Positions 56,501-58,130 of a stretch of DNA of 64,000 nt are shown here, piece by piece. The notes beneath the pieces are model-generated. The model was not told the origin of the DNA. It saw nothing but the letters and a program-made list of their open reading frames with translations, and did not search any database. Position numbers and translations under genes: made by a program. How positions within the stretch are numbered: the stretch's first letter is position 1; every line of letters begins with the position of its first letter. Origin of the DNA: Gari tellinella (taxonomy: Eukaryota > Mollusca > Bivalvia > Cardiida > Psammobiidae); contig OV277870.1 in assembly GCA_922989275.2 (NCBI GenBank), forward strand, positions 38,622,356-38,686,355. The letters run 5' to 3'.

Positions 56501-57966
56501 TTGAATGTAGGTGTCCACTTAAAACAGGTTGAAAGTAAAGCAGAATGCGCTTTAAGCGCATTCTGCTTTACTTTCAGCCTGCTTTAAGCTATCATCTGCT
56601 AGAATATAGAAAATATTTTGTATTATACATATTTATGAATGTATAAATAGGAACTATTTTCTTCAGAGCAAGAATAAACTGAATGCGCTAAAAGGCGCTT
56701 CTATGGGGGAAAGGGTTAATACAAAAAATCTATTTTAGACAGTTGCAGACGACACTTTTTCAAGACGAAACAATAACCAAGCATGTATAGAGTTAAACGT
56801 CAGAATAGGTTAAGTCAGTATTTGGACAATATCGCATTGTTTAGACCAAATGTCTACATAACACAACACTTTTTCAAGACGAAACAATAACCAAGCATGT
56901 ATAGAGTTAAACGTCAGAATAGGTTAAGTCAGTATTTGGACAATATCGCATTGTTTGGAATAAATGTCTACATAACACAACACTTTATAAAAATGCCATA
57001 TCGGGCATGATGATGGTCAAACTTTTAAAACAATTTGTATTATTAGTTAACAATGCCTTTATATATATCTTGGAAAACCAGTTTGGTATTGAAATACTTT
57101 TTAATGCTAAAACATTATATTGGCACATTTGTTTTACAAACATGGTTCACTCGAGTTAACATATTCACTATTGTACCCTGGGTTCAATAGCTATTCGCAA
57201 ACAGTTTGATCAAGATCGGACGCCGTGGTTTCATACTAATTGTATTTAAGATTGATTTTTAAACGCAGGTATTTAAGGTTTTATAAGATTGATTTAATTA
57301 TAAAAGGCGTTGCTTAACCCATTTATGTCCACGATCCCATATATGAGACATAGACAATGTCATAATGCGGTGTCTGATCAGAATTTGCACTTTTTCTTGA
57401 TATGAATTTAAATATAAAACAGAACGAATCTGATGTTTAGACCAGGCAATACTTAGATAAAAATGGACTTATCCAAGATATAAACATGGACGATTTTAAT
57501 GGGCATAGATGGGTTAGCGGCCACTAAGAAGTTTTTCGACATCTACAATTTTCTTTAACCCTTTCCCCCATAGAAGTGCCTTTTAGCACATTCTATTTAT
57601 TCATCTACTGAAGAAAGTAGTTCAAAGTTCTATAGTCATGAACACAAACCAGAAGAAATTTTTTCTATATTCTAGTAGATAGTAGCTTAAAGCAGGCTGA
57701 AAGTAAAGCAGGGTGTGCTTTAAGGCACATTCTGCTTTACTTTCATCCTGCTTTAAGTGGTCATATATCTTCAAAACTAGAAACAGGCTATGGGGTAAAG
57801 GGTTAAAGAATAACTGCCTAACCCAACTGCTGAGGGAATAATGCGTTATTGTTAGATCCCGAGTGCCTAGCCACAGACTTCCAGTGCGGGGATAAATGTA
57901 TTTCTCTAGAAAAGATATGTGACGGAGTCATAGACTGCTTAGATGAATCTGACGAAGAACATTGCA
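12012..57966 (+). CDS. Multi-exon Ig / LDLa / FN3 modular extracellular protein, 19-exon model, 3' incomplete
   Basis: Spliced model joining 12012-12069, 18745-18810, 21384-21507, 22546-22685, 24659-24766, 28111-28218, 30730-30933, 37586-37681, 38564-38650, 40469-40644, 41370-41496, 45637-45711, 48140-48220, 49120-49230, 49554-49664, 49993-50103, 50388-50498, 53492-53605 and 57856-57966. It gives one open frame of about 706 codons ending in phase 1, so further exons must lie beyond the window. The domain order is signal peptide, Ig, LDLa x2, FN3, half FN3, FN3, two truncated LDLa, LDLa x6. All introns between domains are phase 1, the usual hallmark of shuffled extracellular modules. LDLa domains bind Ca2+ and ligands; Ig and FN3 serve adhesion or spacing. 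The product is probably secreted or a cell-surface receptor. No known family with this exact order is recognised, so no symbol is given. Whether 38564, 45637 and 48140 are used in the mature transcript is uncertain. Confidence 0.75.
12917..13990 (+). repeat. 67-bp minisatellite, about 16 copies
   Basis: The unit begins TACTGCACATTCACTGTGTG, then TATATTGACTAATGTTCTGT, then AGTTATTTATTGCATGATTA CATAATT. The central copies differ by only one to three bases; the outer copies are more divergent. The repeat is non-coding and lies in intron 1. The same words occur in degenerate form at 17480-17970. Confidence 0.9.
15131..15976. repeat. 282-bp tandem repeat, three near-identical copies
   Basis: Copies start at 15131, 15413 and 15695, exactly 282 bp apart, each opening with tccccttattcagatttata. 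Copy 3 shows at least two changes (for example GTGATTGTG for GTGCTTGTG). A partial fourth start follows at 15977. The unit contains GGCGGCTGTAAAAAGTCGCC and GAGCACTGTTGCATATTTC. Relatives are at 1558-1800, 47555-48020 and, inverted, 55975-56110. The run interrupts a LINE reading frame. Confidence 0.9.
16585..17077. mobile_element. 493-bp inverted-repeat element, copy 1
   Basis: Starts CAGGGATTAAGTGTAATCGG and ends ATTACACTTAATCCCTG, flanked by TA on both sides. Sub-terminal repeats of GGGATTACGCG and GGGATTTCACG mirror each other. Inverted, near-full-length relative at 41849-42342. TA flanks suggest a Tc1/mariner-type non-autonomous element. Confidence 0.75.
18745..18810 (+). CDS. Exon 2: first strand of the Ig domain
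   Basis: A 66-bp exon between ttgtacag and ccag|gtacga, symmetric phase 1-1. It codes [21 protein letters not shown], the N-terminal strand of an Ig-like domain, and continues across the next join as PGYAG and then the first Ig cysteine. About 300 bp of repeat lies on each side. The acceptor has a short pyrimidine tract (attattttgtacag). Confidence 0.65.
18970..19165. repeat. SINE-like dispersed repeat, copy 1
   Basis: Shares AAAAGGAAGGC, GGTGGTTTTGATCCCATGCG, ATTAGCCAAAATCATCTTC and a TGTCGCAGTGCCGTA tail with 40975-41215. GGTTTTGATCCC resembles a degraded tRNA B box, so a tRNA-derived SINE is possible. Lies in intron 2. Confidence 0.45.
19420..19515. repeat. MITE fragment, GCTCCCTCTCTACAA family
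   Basis: Contains CAGTGCTCCCTCTCTACAAA, CCCAATGGAAGAC, GTGTGCGTTGTTCAGAGGGA and AGAGAGGGA as inverted ends. Other pieces are at 9968-10045, 29872-29956 and 63118-63440. A CG-core palindrome (TTCCAAATCAGACGCCGCGC) follows at 19518-19585. Confidence 0.55.
19945..20690. mobile_element. Dispersed element, CACCTGAG..GAGC family, copy 2
   Basis: Opens GTCACCTGAGAACGAAGTGC then CAGTTTGAGCC, and ends GGGTGAGCTAATAAAGGACC then TTCTTGCCCTCTTG. The interior has degraded matches to the element at 25850-27195 (GGCCC-type blocks, CCAAATTG). Non-coding; intron 2. Confidence 0.5.
21384..21507 (+). CDS. Exon 3: Ig domain, first half
   Basis: Acceptor attcactgcag and donor aagag|gtaagc; phase 1 to 2. It codes residues of the B to C strands: [10 protein letters not shown] carries the conserved first Ig cysteine (about residue 52 of the model), and AIRWFRI carries the core tryptophan (about 66) fourteen residues later, as in I- or V-set domains. 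A second Cys four residues after the first is extra. The terminal split codon completes with the first base of exon 4 to give Arg. Confidence 0.85.
22546..22685 (+). CDS. Exon 4: Ig domain, second half
   Basis: Acceptor tttaatttcag and donor cctttg|gttaga; phase 2 to 1. It contains the DEGSYTC motif, that is, the D-x-G-x-Y-x-C signature of Ig strand F. The second conserved cysteine is at about residue 112, sixty residues after the first. The exon closes with KKEIKLTF, a good G-strand. The unusual donor is gttaga rather than gtaag. Confidence 0.87.
22686..24658. other. Intron between Ig and LDLa 1, repeats
   Basis: Contains a MITE of the CAGTGGAGAA family at about 22754-23001 (ACGTTACTCTTTCCC ... 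TGTCCACTGTA, core GGTCAGACAGCGGGTTACCC), a more degraded copy at 24193-24379, and AT-rich sequence. Nothing coding is seen. Confidence 0.55.
24659..24766 (+). CDS. Exon 5: LDL-receptor class A domain 1
   Basis: A 108-bp phase 1-1 exon between tttgtag and tttgtg|gtatgt. It encodes one complete LDLa module: [35 protein letters not shown]. All six cysteines and the acidic Ca2+-binding segment (TDGKDES, where SDE is usual) are present. A palindromic MITE starts about 13 bp after the donor. Confidence 0.93.
24779..24979. mobile_element. MITE with AACGTGGCTAAGCCACG core
   Basis: Inverted ends TCGAACTCGCTTAACTCGAA and mirrored TTTAACCGAGTTCGACTG, with a perfect core palindrome AAAACGTGGCTAAGCCACGT flanked by TTTCAAAGT. 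Relatives: 28225-28395 (intron after LDLa 2), 40690-40800 (after FN3 B exon 10), 18323-18445 and 4400-4576. Three of the five sit within about 50 bp of an exon's donor. Confidence 0.65.
25062..25135. repeat. CG-core palindrome
   Basis: Reads GCAAACAGTTTGCATCCTGA, TCAGTAGCAGCGTGACTCGG and mirrored TCAGGAATCAAACTGTTTGC; an isolated copy of the core found inside several MITE families. Confidence 0.6.
25850..27195. mobile_element. Dispersed element, TAGCTCATGAGG family, copy 3 with internal tandem structure
   Basis: Opens TTTTAGCTCATGAGGCACG then AAAATGAGCTATTGT and CGTCCGTCCGTCCGTCG. The interior is about eight degenerate ~150-bp units, each containing ACCCTATAGAAGATTTCTT- and ACATGGCCGCCAGTGGG-like blocks, and it ends near CAGGTGAGAGATTTAGGACC. 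Non-coding; intron 5. Confidence 0.6.
27555..27735 (+). pseudogene. Tc1-like transposase fragment, C-terminal
   Basis: Encodes [20 protein letters not shown] and then [17 protein letters not shown], matching the C-terminal end of Tc1-family transposases (LxxALxxEWxxIPQxxIxxLVxSMxRR). Only this end is present; it is a short fragment inside intron 5. Confidence 0.55.
28111..28218 (+). CDS. Exon 6: LDL-receptor class A domain 2
   Basis: A 108-bp phase 1-1 exon between atacatatag and actgtc|gtatgt. It encodes [34 protein letters not shown]: six cysteines and a C-terminal DFTDED Ca2+-binding box, a complete LDLa module. The join to exon 5 gives Asp and the join to exon 7 gives Gln. Confidence 0.93.
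28440..28860. repeat. CT/GT-rich low-complexity tract
   Basis: About 400 bp of TCTCTCTC, TGTGTGTG and TCTGTCTG simple sequence. The long open frame through it is a low-complexity artefact (Leu/Ser/Cys/Val only). Confidence 0.85.
28980..29170. mobile_element. MITE with half CG core
   Basis: Left end ACCCATTCATTGCCTTACCC and right end GTCATGGCAGTGAAGGGG; inside is one arm of the CG palindrome (GTTTGGATCCTAATCAGACG CCGCGTTA). The other arm is missing. Confidence 0.5.
29344..29800. repeat. Inverted-end element, CGGGTCC..CTAAAGACCCC family
   Basis: Starts GCGGGTCCATCTAAAGACCC and ends TTGGGGTCTTTAGACGGACC, with GGGGGCAACTCGTGCAAAAC inside and a nested piece of the AAAGCAGAATGCGCC hairpin family (29640-29730). 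The first ~220 bp recur inverted at 59654-59868. Confidence 0.5.
30443..30693. mobile_element. MITE, CAGTGGAGAA family, next to a partial copy
   Basis: Reads ACTGTGAAGAAAACATTATC, TTTCCCGTTTAAACGCAAAC, a core palindrome (TTTGGAGCCTGATCAGACGC, GGGTAACCC centre) and GGGAAAGAATAACAGATTCT then CCACTGTA. A second, more degraded right half abuts it at about 30310-30448. It ends 37 bp before the FN3 exon at 30730, so it supplies most of that intron's 3' end. Confidence 0.65.
30730..30933 (+). CDS. Exon 7: FN3 domain A, strands A to E
   Basis: Acceptor tctactgacag and donor accttg|gttagt; 204 bp, phase 1-1. It starts [16 protein letters not shown], the proline-rich opening of an FN3 domain, runs through [11 protein letters not shown] and closes with MFAEITNL, where FN3 domains have the conserved L before the E-F turn. 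It joins seamlessly to exon 8 to read [14 protein letters not shown]. The intron that follows is 6.65 kb and contains the tandem array and 4.1-kb element listed separately. Confidence 0.88.
30996..31650. mobile_element. MITE, CAGTTAAACCTCTCC family, carrying a nested palindrome
   Basis: Termini CAGTTAAACCTCTCCATAAC and AATAGAGAGGTTTTACTG flanked by TA (30994 and 31651). The usual ~205-bp element is expanded to 655 bp by inserted palindromes, chiefly 31171-31345 (ATGTATTTAGCTCGAGACGA mirrored, loop GCGCCTTGGCGC). Confidence 0.6.
31885..32519 (+). repeat. Decayed ~63-bp tandem array, upstream part
   Basis: About ten units of the form GACAAAGACTTAGAAACAGT then ACAAAAATACGTATGAGTGT AGTTGGACATTATGAGGTGA ATATTCT. 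The unit aligns with the acceptor and start of the FN3 exon at 37586 (ACAGAACCTTACACTGAGTA, CAACATACGTGTACGTGTAG). The array stops at TTAA (32520) and resumes at 36636. Confidence 0.75.
33501..33747. mobile_element. MITE, CAGTGGAGAA family, best-preserved copy
   Basis: Flanked by TA at 33499 and 33748. Ends CAGTGGAGAATGTGTTATTC and AAAGAATAACAGAATCGCC then ACTG; core palindrome CAAACAGTTTGGAGCCAGAT / CAGACACCGGGTAACCCGGC. 247 bp. Confidence 0.75.
33950..34960 (+). pseudogene. LINE reverse transcriptase fragment (third family), heavily frameshifted
   Basis: Three-frame reading gives [17 protein letters not shown] text, [40 protein letters not shown] followed by QGSVLGPIL, then [19 protein letters not shown] and an RLRGDMI-like end. 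[13 protein letters not shown] is the conserved RT block of jockey/CR1-type LINEs. Many stops and shifts; the FADD box is not readable (LAYGTK-like, expected FADDTK). Confidence 0.75.
35430..36290 (-). pseudogene. Tc1/mariner-like transposase remnant
   Basis: The minus strand reads [20 protein letters not shown] (family GGGSVMVWGGIS), then [20 protein letters not shown] and [20 protein letters not shown] (family QDNARPHTA with the second catalytic Asp), then, in a shifted frame, [20 protein letters not shown] (family SPDLNPIEHxWD, where the Asp is changed). Stops and frameshifts make it dead. Upstream helix-turn-helix sequence is only weakly recognisable. Confidence 0.82.
36636..37585 (+). 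repeat. Decayed ~63-bp tandem array, exon-proximal part
   Basis: Roughly a dozen degenerate units running up to the FN3 exon at 37586. Each unit carries an acceptor-like TTNTTNTTACAGA, then TTACACNGNGTACA and ACGTGTAGTTTGACTTTATG. The last unit supplies the real acceptor (GTTGTTTTACAG) and first ~36 exon bases. The units lose reading frame and diverge with distance from the exon. Confidence 0.72.
37586..37681 (+). CDS. Exon 8: FN3 domain A, strands F and G
   Basis: Acceptor gttgttttacag and donor gtagag|ggtagg read as g|gtaggt; 96 bp, phase 1-1. It encodes [16 protein letters not shown] and then SAYQKVTT, the typical FN3 Y-x-I-x-V and terminal T-x strands. The acceptor and the first ~36 exon bases resemble the unit of the decayed tandem array immediately upstream. 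Confidence 0.88.
37758..37826. repeat. CG-core palindrome in intron 8
   Basis: GCAAACAGTTTTGAACCTGA then TCAGACACTGAGTTACTCGG and mirrored GATCAAGCTTCAAACAGTTT. Isolated core copy between FN3 exons 8 and 9. Confidence 0.6.
38031..38245. mobile_element. MITE, CAGGGACC / TTACGAAAC family
   Basis: Left end CAGGGACCCGTTTTACGAAA, right end GACTTACGACCGTTTTTGTC then GTACGACGTTTCGT; core GTCTTGTGATATC mirrored by GATGTCACAAGAC. Lies between FN3 half exons at 37586 and 38564. Confidence 0.65.
38564..38650 (+). CDS. Exon 9: orphan FN3-like half exon
   Basis: An 87-bp phase 1-1 open segment between atttggtgcag and aaaccg|gtaaaa. It reads [20 protein letters not shown] and ends CYLNPKT. The G-D-E-F-T-F-H-V-R pattern is that of FN3 strand F, but no exon for strands A to D is visible between 37681 and 38564; that stretch is MITE sequence. 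It could be a relic of a deleted domain, a skipped cassette, or an insertion extending domain A. Phase and splice sites are intact. Confidence 0.6.
39275..39430. repeat. Hairpin with ~37-bp perfect arms
   Basis: AATAAATTCATACCAGTGTT then TAATCGTGCAATAAACA on the left is mirrored by TGTTTTATTGCACGATTAAA then CACTGGTATGAATTTATT on the right, around a ~70-bp loop with CACTCGGCCTTGTGCCTCTT. It sits inside an older element that recurs inverted at 43990-44200. Confidence 0.6.
40469..40644 (+). CDS. Exon 10: FN3 domain B, first half
   Basis: Acceptor attgattaag and donor gacaag|gttagt; 176 bp, phase 1 to 0. It encodes [20 protein letters not shown] followed by the core W and DYYHIQYW, a textbook FN3 A to C' pattern with the conserved tryptophan and tyrosines. 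A MITE with a CGTGG core begins about 30 bp downstream. Confidence 0.9.
40975..41215. repeat. SINE-like dispersed repeat, copy 2
   Basis: Shares AGCTAAAAGGAAGGC, GGTGGTTTTGATCCCATGCG and ATTAGCCAAAATCATCTTCC with 18970-19165, then diverges and ends TGTGTCGCGGTGCCGTAAAA CCC. Lies in the intron splitting FN3 B. Confidence 0.45.
41370..41496 (+). CDS. Exon 11: FN3 domain B, second half
   Basis: Acceptor ttctatttccag and donor ttgaaag|gtaagt; 127 bp, phase 0 to 1. It encodes [20 protein letters not shown], then [12 protein letters not shown], that is, the L/I-P-x-x-x-Y-x-M-x-I motif of FN3 strand F and the S-x-x-V-x-x-T closing strand. Good canonical splice sites. Confidence 0.9.
41849..42342. 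mobile_element. 493-bp inverted-repeat element, copy 2 (opposite orientation)
   Basis: Starts CAGGGATTAAGTGTGATCAG and ends ATTACACTTAATCCCTA, TA on both sides. Its sequence is the reverse complement of 16585-17077 over its length, with scattered differences. Confidence 0.75.
42490..42980 (+). repeat. Minisatellite with ATTTCAGGTATCAGACAATT unit
   Basis: Irregular units of GCATGTTGTGTATTTCAGGT and ATCAGACAATTTAGTGTATT, 40-60 bp each, about ten copies, diverging toward the 3' side. Each unit carries an acceptor-like TTTCAG|G but no coding frame. Confidence 0.65.
44629..44697 (+). repeat. tRNA-derived sequence (SINE head or tRNA pseudogene)
   Basis: TGGTTCAGTGGTTAACATG fits the RNA polymerase III A box and GGTTCGAATCC is a perfect B box, about 40 bp apart. 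The would-be anticodon loop shows GTG (His). Acceptor arms TTGCAT and ATGCAA can pair only with extra bases, so a functional tRNA is unlikely. T-rich sequence (TTTTTGTTGTT) follows. Confidence 0.5.
45120..45335. repeat. Inverted-repeat MITE, CGCGGTCCTCTCGG family
   Basis: GTTCATCAGCGCTAAATCTA then CGCCGCGGTCCTCTCGG is mirrored by CCCGAGAGGATCGCGGCGAG then GAGTTAGCGCTAATGAA. Related single arms occur at 44398-44460 and 35850-35900. Confidence 0.55.
45637..45711 (+). CDS. Exon 12: truncated LDLa exon
   Basis: Acceptor atacttcag and donor acagcag|gtaagg; 75 bp, phase 1-1. It encodes [24 protein letters not shown]: the first four cysteines of an LDLa module, after which the exon stops. The fifth and sixth cysteines and the acidic Ca2+ box are absent. 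Splice sites and frame are intact, so it may still be spliced in, but it could not fold as a normal LDLa. It is 25 codons long where intact siblings have 37. Confidence 0.6.
46440..46510. repeat. Palindrome, core variant GAGGGCTC
   Basis: ACAAACAGTGTAGACCCTGA, GAGGGCTCATTGAGGAGCCC, mirrored end TCAGGGTCGTCACTGTTTGC. It has the same outer arms as the CG core but a different centre; 18550-18620 and 21598-21650 share this centre. Another CG-core copy lies at 45965-46035. Confidence 0.6.
46644..46857. mobile_element. TTAA-flanked MITE, CCCTTAGCC family, copy 1
   Basis: A 206-bp element with TTAA at 46644 and 46854; ends CCCTTAGCCCGCCA and TGGCAGGCTAAGGG; core GATGAGACGCCGAGTTACTC. Near-identical inverted copy at 55617-55820. 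Clear TTAA target duplication and CCC termini as in piggyBac-type elements. Confidence 0.8.
47555..48020. repeat. Two tandem copies (287-bp period) of the 282-bp repeat family
   Basis: Copies beginning with CATTTACAGTTGAAAGTTGA at about 47563 and 47850. They share TCGCCCCGTACTTCATTCT and CTGGTCCTTTGGAATCATTG with the triplication at 15131-15976 but have a different middle (GCTTTGAGGTTCATACTGAA). They lie just upstream of the decayed LDLa exon at 48140. Confidence 0.75.
48140..48220 (+). pseudogene. Exon 13: decayed duplicate of the truncated LDLa exon
   Basis: An 81-bp phase 1-1 segment between catacttcag and cacaacag|gtatgg, clearly a copy of 45637-45711, including similar bases upstream of the acceptor. 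It reads [20 protein letters not shown] and then QYENTT. Relative to its sibling it has gained two residues (EV), and two of the four cysteines are replaced by Trp and Tyr. The frame remains open, so it may be a dying exon rather than a dead one. Confidence 0.5.
49120..49230 (+). CDS. Exon 14: LDLa domain, tandem copy 1
   Basis: A 111-bp phase 1-1 exon between tctcttcag and aattgca|gtaagt. It encodes [34 protein letters not shown]: six cysteines and the KSDED Ca2+ box. The exon and its downstream intron repeat at 49554 and 49993 with high identity. Confidence 0.93.
49554..49664 (+). CDS. Exon 15: LDLa domain, tandem copy 2
   Basis: A 111-bp phase 1-1 exon, acceptor gatattagcag, donor attgca|gtaagt. 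It encodes [34 protein letters not shown]. It is offset 434 bp from copy 1; the intron between the copies is also duplicated, so the whole exon-intron unit was copied recently. Confidence 0.93.
49993..50103 (+). CDS. Exon 16: LDLa domain, tandem copy 3
   Basis: A 111-bp phase 1-1 exon, acceptor ctgttagcag, donor attgca|gtaagt. It encodes [34 protein letters not shown], a complete module with the canonical DGSDE box. Offset from copy 2 is 439 bp. It has more amino-acid changes than copies 1 and 2 show between themselves. Confidence 0.93.
50388..50498 (+). CDS. Exon 17: LDLa domain
   Basis: A 111-bp phase 1-1 exon, acceptor tatttgttag, donor cactg|gtacgc. It encodes [35 protein letters not shown], a complete LDLa module with a perfect DGSDE Ca2+ box. 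It is not part of the recent triplication; only the family consensus is shared. Confidence 0.93.
51905..53115 (+). pseudogene. Tc1-like transposase remnant split by a palindromic insertion
   Basis: Part one (51905-52323) reads GLAD-like degraded text with [13 protein letters not shown] (helix-turn-helix region) and, in other frames, [13 protein letters not shown] / [10 protein letters not shown], matching family WxxVLFSDESRF. Part two (52985-53115) reads [19 protein letters not shown] then [11 protein letters not shown], the C-terminal end of the family. A 661-bp palindromic element lies between. The catalytic core between the two parts is not all present. Confidence 0.65.
52324..52984. mobile_element. 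661-bp near-palindromic element
   Basis: Ends ACATTACTACCCCTGTTTTG and the mirror CAAGGGTAGTAATGT. The inverse symmetry extends inwards: ATATCCTTGTCTCCAACATG against CATGTTGGATACAAGGATAT, ACGTCACTATTTATAAA against its mirror. Two inner palindromes (about 52495-52650 and 52680-52790) each centre on CTCGCCAAGGCTCG or CTTGGCGAG. No ORF. Confidence 0.7.
53492..53605 (+). CDS. Exon 18: LDLa-like domain lacking cysteines 4 and 6
   Basis: A 114-bp phase 1-1 exon, acceptor atgtattgcag, donor agtaacg|gtaata. It encodes [37 protein letters not shown]. Cysteines 1, 2, 3 and 5 and the DGSDE box are kept, but position 4 is Asn (RNDG where RCDG or VCDG is usual) and the final Cys is missing. In the family, cysteines 4 and 6 pair with each other, so a whole disulfide has been lost. 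Frame and splice sites are intact. Confidence 0.85.
55617..55820. mobile_element. TTAA-flanked MITE, CCCTTAGCC family, copy 2, nested
   Basis: TTAA at 55617 and 55817 bracket a 196-bp reverse-complement copy of 46648-46853. The flanks (GATGATAGCTTCAA and GCTGAGAGTAAAC) rejoin as an interrupted hairpin-family MITE (compare GATAGTAGCTTAAAGCAGGC then TGAAAGTAAAGC at 57665), so this is an insertion into another MITE. Confidence 0.8.
56483..56719. mobile_element. MITE, CCCTTTCCCCCATAG family, reverse orientation
   Basis: Left end TTTCCCCCATAGCATATC, core palindrome AAAGCAGAATGCGCTTTAAG mirrored, right end TTCTATGGGGGAAAGGGTTA with TTAA at 56716. The left TTAA is not preserved. Confidence 0.65.
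56753..56982 (+). repeat. Recent 115-bp tandem duplication
   Basis: Two copies, starting at 56753 and 56868, each beginning CACTTTTTCAAGACGAAACA and containing GAATAGGTTAAGTCAGTATT. They differ at only a few positions (for example TTTAGACCAAATG versus TTTGGAATAAATG near the end). Confidence 0.85.
57314..57517. mobile_element. TTAA-type MITE, CCCATTTATG family, degraded
   Basis: TTAACCCATTTATGTCCACG at the left, GGGCATAGATGGGTTAG at the right; the core palindrome is partly deleted (AATGCGGTGTCTGATCAGAA remains). Sister of 3029-3262. Confidence 0.6.
57555..57806. mobile_element. TTAA-flanked MITE, CCCTTTCCCCCATAG family, intact copy
   Basis: TTAA at 57555 and 57803; ends CCCTTTCCCCCATAGAAGTG and CTATGGGGTAAAGGG; core hairpin AAGCAGGCTGAAAGTAAAGC mirrored, loop GTGCTTTAAGGCAC. 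It ends about 50 bp before LDLa exon 19. Confidence 0.75.
57856..57966 (+). CDS. Exon 19: LDLa domain, last exon seen
   Basis: A 111-bp phase 1-1 exon, acceptor ttattgttag, donor cattgca|gtaagt. It encodes [34 protein letters not shown], complete. Its sequence (CGDKCIS-EKICD) is closest to the tandem copies at 49120-50103, so it is probably an older member of the same expansion. It ends in phase 1 with no stop, so the gene continues past 64000. Confidence 0.93.
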
Positions 57967-58054
57967 GTAAGTTAATTTTTTAACCTAAATAGTAGCTGTG
58001 TGATTTGAATTTCGTCTCTCTTATCTCTTTCACTGCCTGTGGCGGCATAAGGTG

Positions 58055-58130
58055 AATTTGCTAACAGTTTGGGTCCTGATCAGACGCCGCGTCACACGGC
58101 GTCTGATCAGGATCCAAACTGTTTGACACT
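58055..58130. repeat. CG-core palindrome, near perfect
   Basis: GCTAACAGTTTGGGTCCTGA, TCAGACGCCGCGTCACACGG, mirrored GATCAGGATCCAAACTGTTT. About 90 bp after the donor of LDLa exon 19. Confidence 0.7.

Larger units (their letters stand above)
53606..57855. other. 4.2-kb intron between LDLa exons 18 and 19, MITE-rich
   Basis: Contains a CAGTAAAACC-type MITE (53666-53800), a TTACGAAAC-type MITE (53805-54025), pieces of the AAAGCAGAATGCGCC hairpin family (54990-55090), the nested TTAA element (55617-55820), an inverted fragment of the 282-bp family (55975-56110), and the elements at 56483, 56753, 57314 and 57555. No coding segment is recognised. Confidence 0.55.
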
